From positions 116,452 to 180,451 of the forward strand of contig PDIP01000012.1 of NCBI GenBank assembly GCA_002811645.1: 64,000 nucleotides of DNA. Direction: 5' to 3'. The translations under genes and the position numbers were made by a program. This DNA comes from Corallochytrium limacisporum (Eukaryota > Opisthokonta). The notes beneath the pieces were generated by a model. It did not search any database, was not told where the DNA came from, and saw only the letters and a list, made by a program, of their open reading frames with translations. The stretch's first letter is position 1; each line of letters starts with the position of its first letter. Of the stretch, positions 63,741 to 64,000 are shown in pieces.

Positions 63741-64000
63741 CAGAAATGACACTCTTTGTTGTGTGCGTAAACAAAAAGTGTTAGGGGTTAGAACGTAGGA
63801 CCACGCACTCGAACGAAAAAATTGACAGCAATGAAATTCGAGGCAAAGCGGAGTAAAAAAATAGGTGTTTGTTTGCGAAGCATGTCAAGTTTTCGTATTA
63901 CTATTATGGAAGCGCTCGATCTGGTGTCCGCTCATCTCCTCCTCCCGTATTTTCCTTCTTTTTTTGTTCTGTCGCACCCCCGCCCGTTCCCACCTTTTCC

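Larger units (their letters stand above)
58318..64000. other. 5.7 kb gene-free region to window end
   Basis: No supported gene. It starts with a C/T-rich block near 58540 and a polypurine block near 58750, then the T12/G15/C23 homopolymer cluster at 59539-59689 and an AT-richer part from 60.5 to 62.4 kb. Short frames at 60727-61011, 61106-61324 and 62397-62792 lack any domain. A frame from the ATG at 63908 is open to the edge for 31 codons but is Pro/Phe-rich and cannot be judged. The PITP promoter must lie at the left end. Confidence 0.5.

Noticed and set aside
63908-64000. ATG frame open to the right edge (31 codons)
   Set aside because: Pro/Phe/Leu-rich translation of C/T-rich DNA and too short to judge; not called.
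1-64000. CRISPR arrays, insertion sequences, LTR elements, prophage
   Set aside because: No regularly spaced repeats, transposase or integrase motifs, or long terminal repeats were seen; the content is nuclear eukaryotic.

Overview
This is a nuclear segment from a eukaryote with almost no introns. It holds about 18 protein genes (nearly all open as a single exon), one 5S rRNA gene, long gene-free stretches full of G/C homopolymers, and one assembly gap. There are no operons or Shine-Dalgarno sites. Starts were chosen as the first sensible ATG. Gene content points to a flagellate or cryptically flagellate unicellular relative of animals: a C2CD3-like centriole protein, a TMEM237-like transition-zone protein, a centrin, a prominin, a voltage-sensor phosphatase and an NDFIP adaptor, with a 5S rRNA of the general fungal/animal type. 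An intron-poor holozoan such as a corallochytrean would fit. Other intron-poor flagellates are not excluded, and a red alga looks unlikely. The taxon is inference only.

Layout. 1-5 kb: C2CD3-like (-, cut by the left edge), TrmH-type RNA methyltransferase (+), TMEM237-like (+), ATX1/ATOX1 copper chaperone (-). 6.6-11.4 kb: voltage-sensing PTEN-like phosphatase (+), with one strong candidate intron at its 3' end, convergent with a prominin (-). 13.9-22.3 kb: an unassigned helical protein (+) convergent with a giant USP9X/24/34-type deubiquitinase (-). 28.4-30.9 kb: a charged disordered protein (+) convergent with NDFIP (-). 33.7 kb: lone 5S rRNA with an upstream TATA box and a T-run terminator. 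36.2-46.2 kb: P4-ATPase flippase (+), centrin (+), BAR-like protein (-), transmembrane class III nucleotide cyclase (-). 50.9-58.3 kb: mitoferrin (+), an unassigned protein ending in MABP-like repeats (+), a coiled-coil protein (-), RFC2 clamp-loader subunit (+), phosphatidylinositol transfer protein (-). From 58.4 kb to the end I see no supported gene.

Themes. Most genes lie in tightly convergent pairs (stop codons 27-203 bp apart), while divergent partners are kilobases apart. Several products act at membranes or cilia: lipid flipping (P4-ATPase), phosphoinositide transport and dephosphorylation (PITP, voltage-sensor phosphatase), membrane protrusions (prominin) and the ciliary base (C2CD3-like, TMEM237-like, centrin). 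The most interesting points are the ciliary/protrusion gene set, a cyclase with both transition-state residues replaced by Glu, a voltage sensor lacking one S4 arginine, the single candidate intron, a run of nested inverted repeats at 55.83-56.12 kb, and recurrent TATA-like islands in the gene-free blocks.
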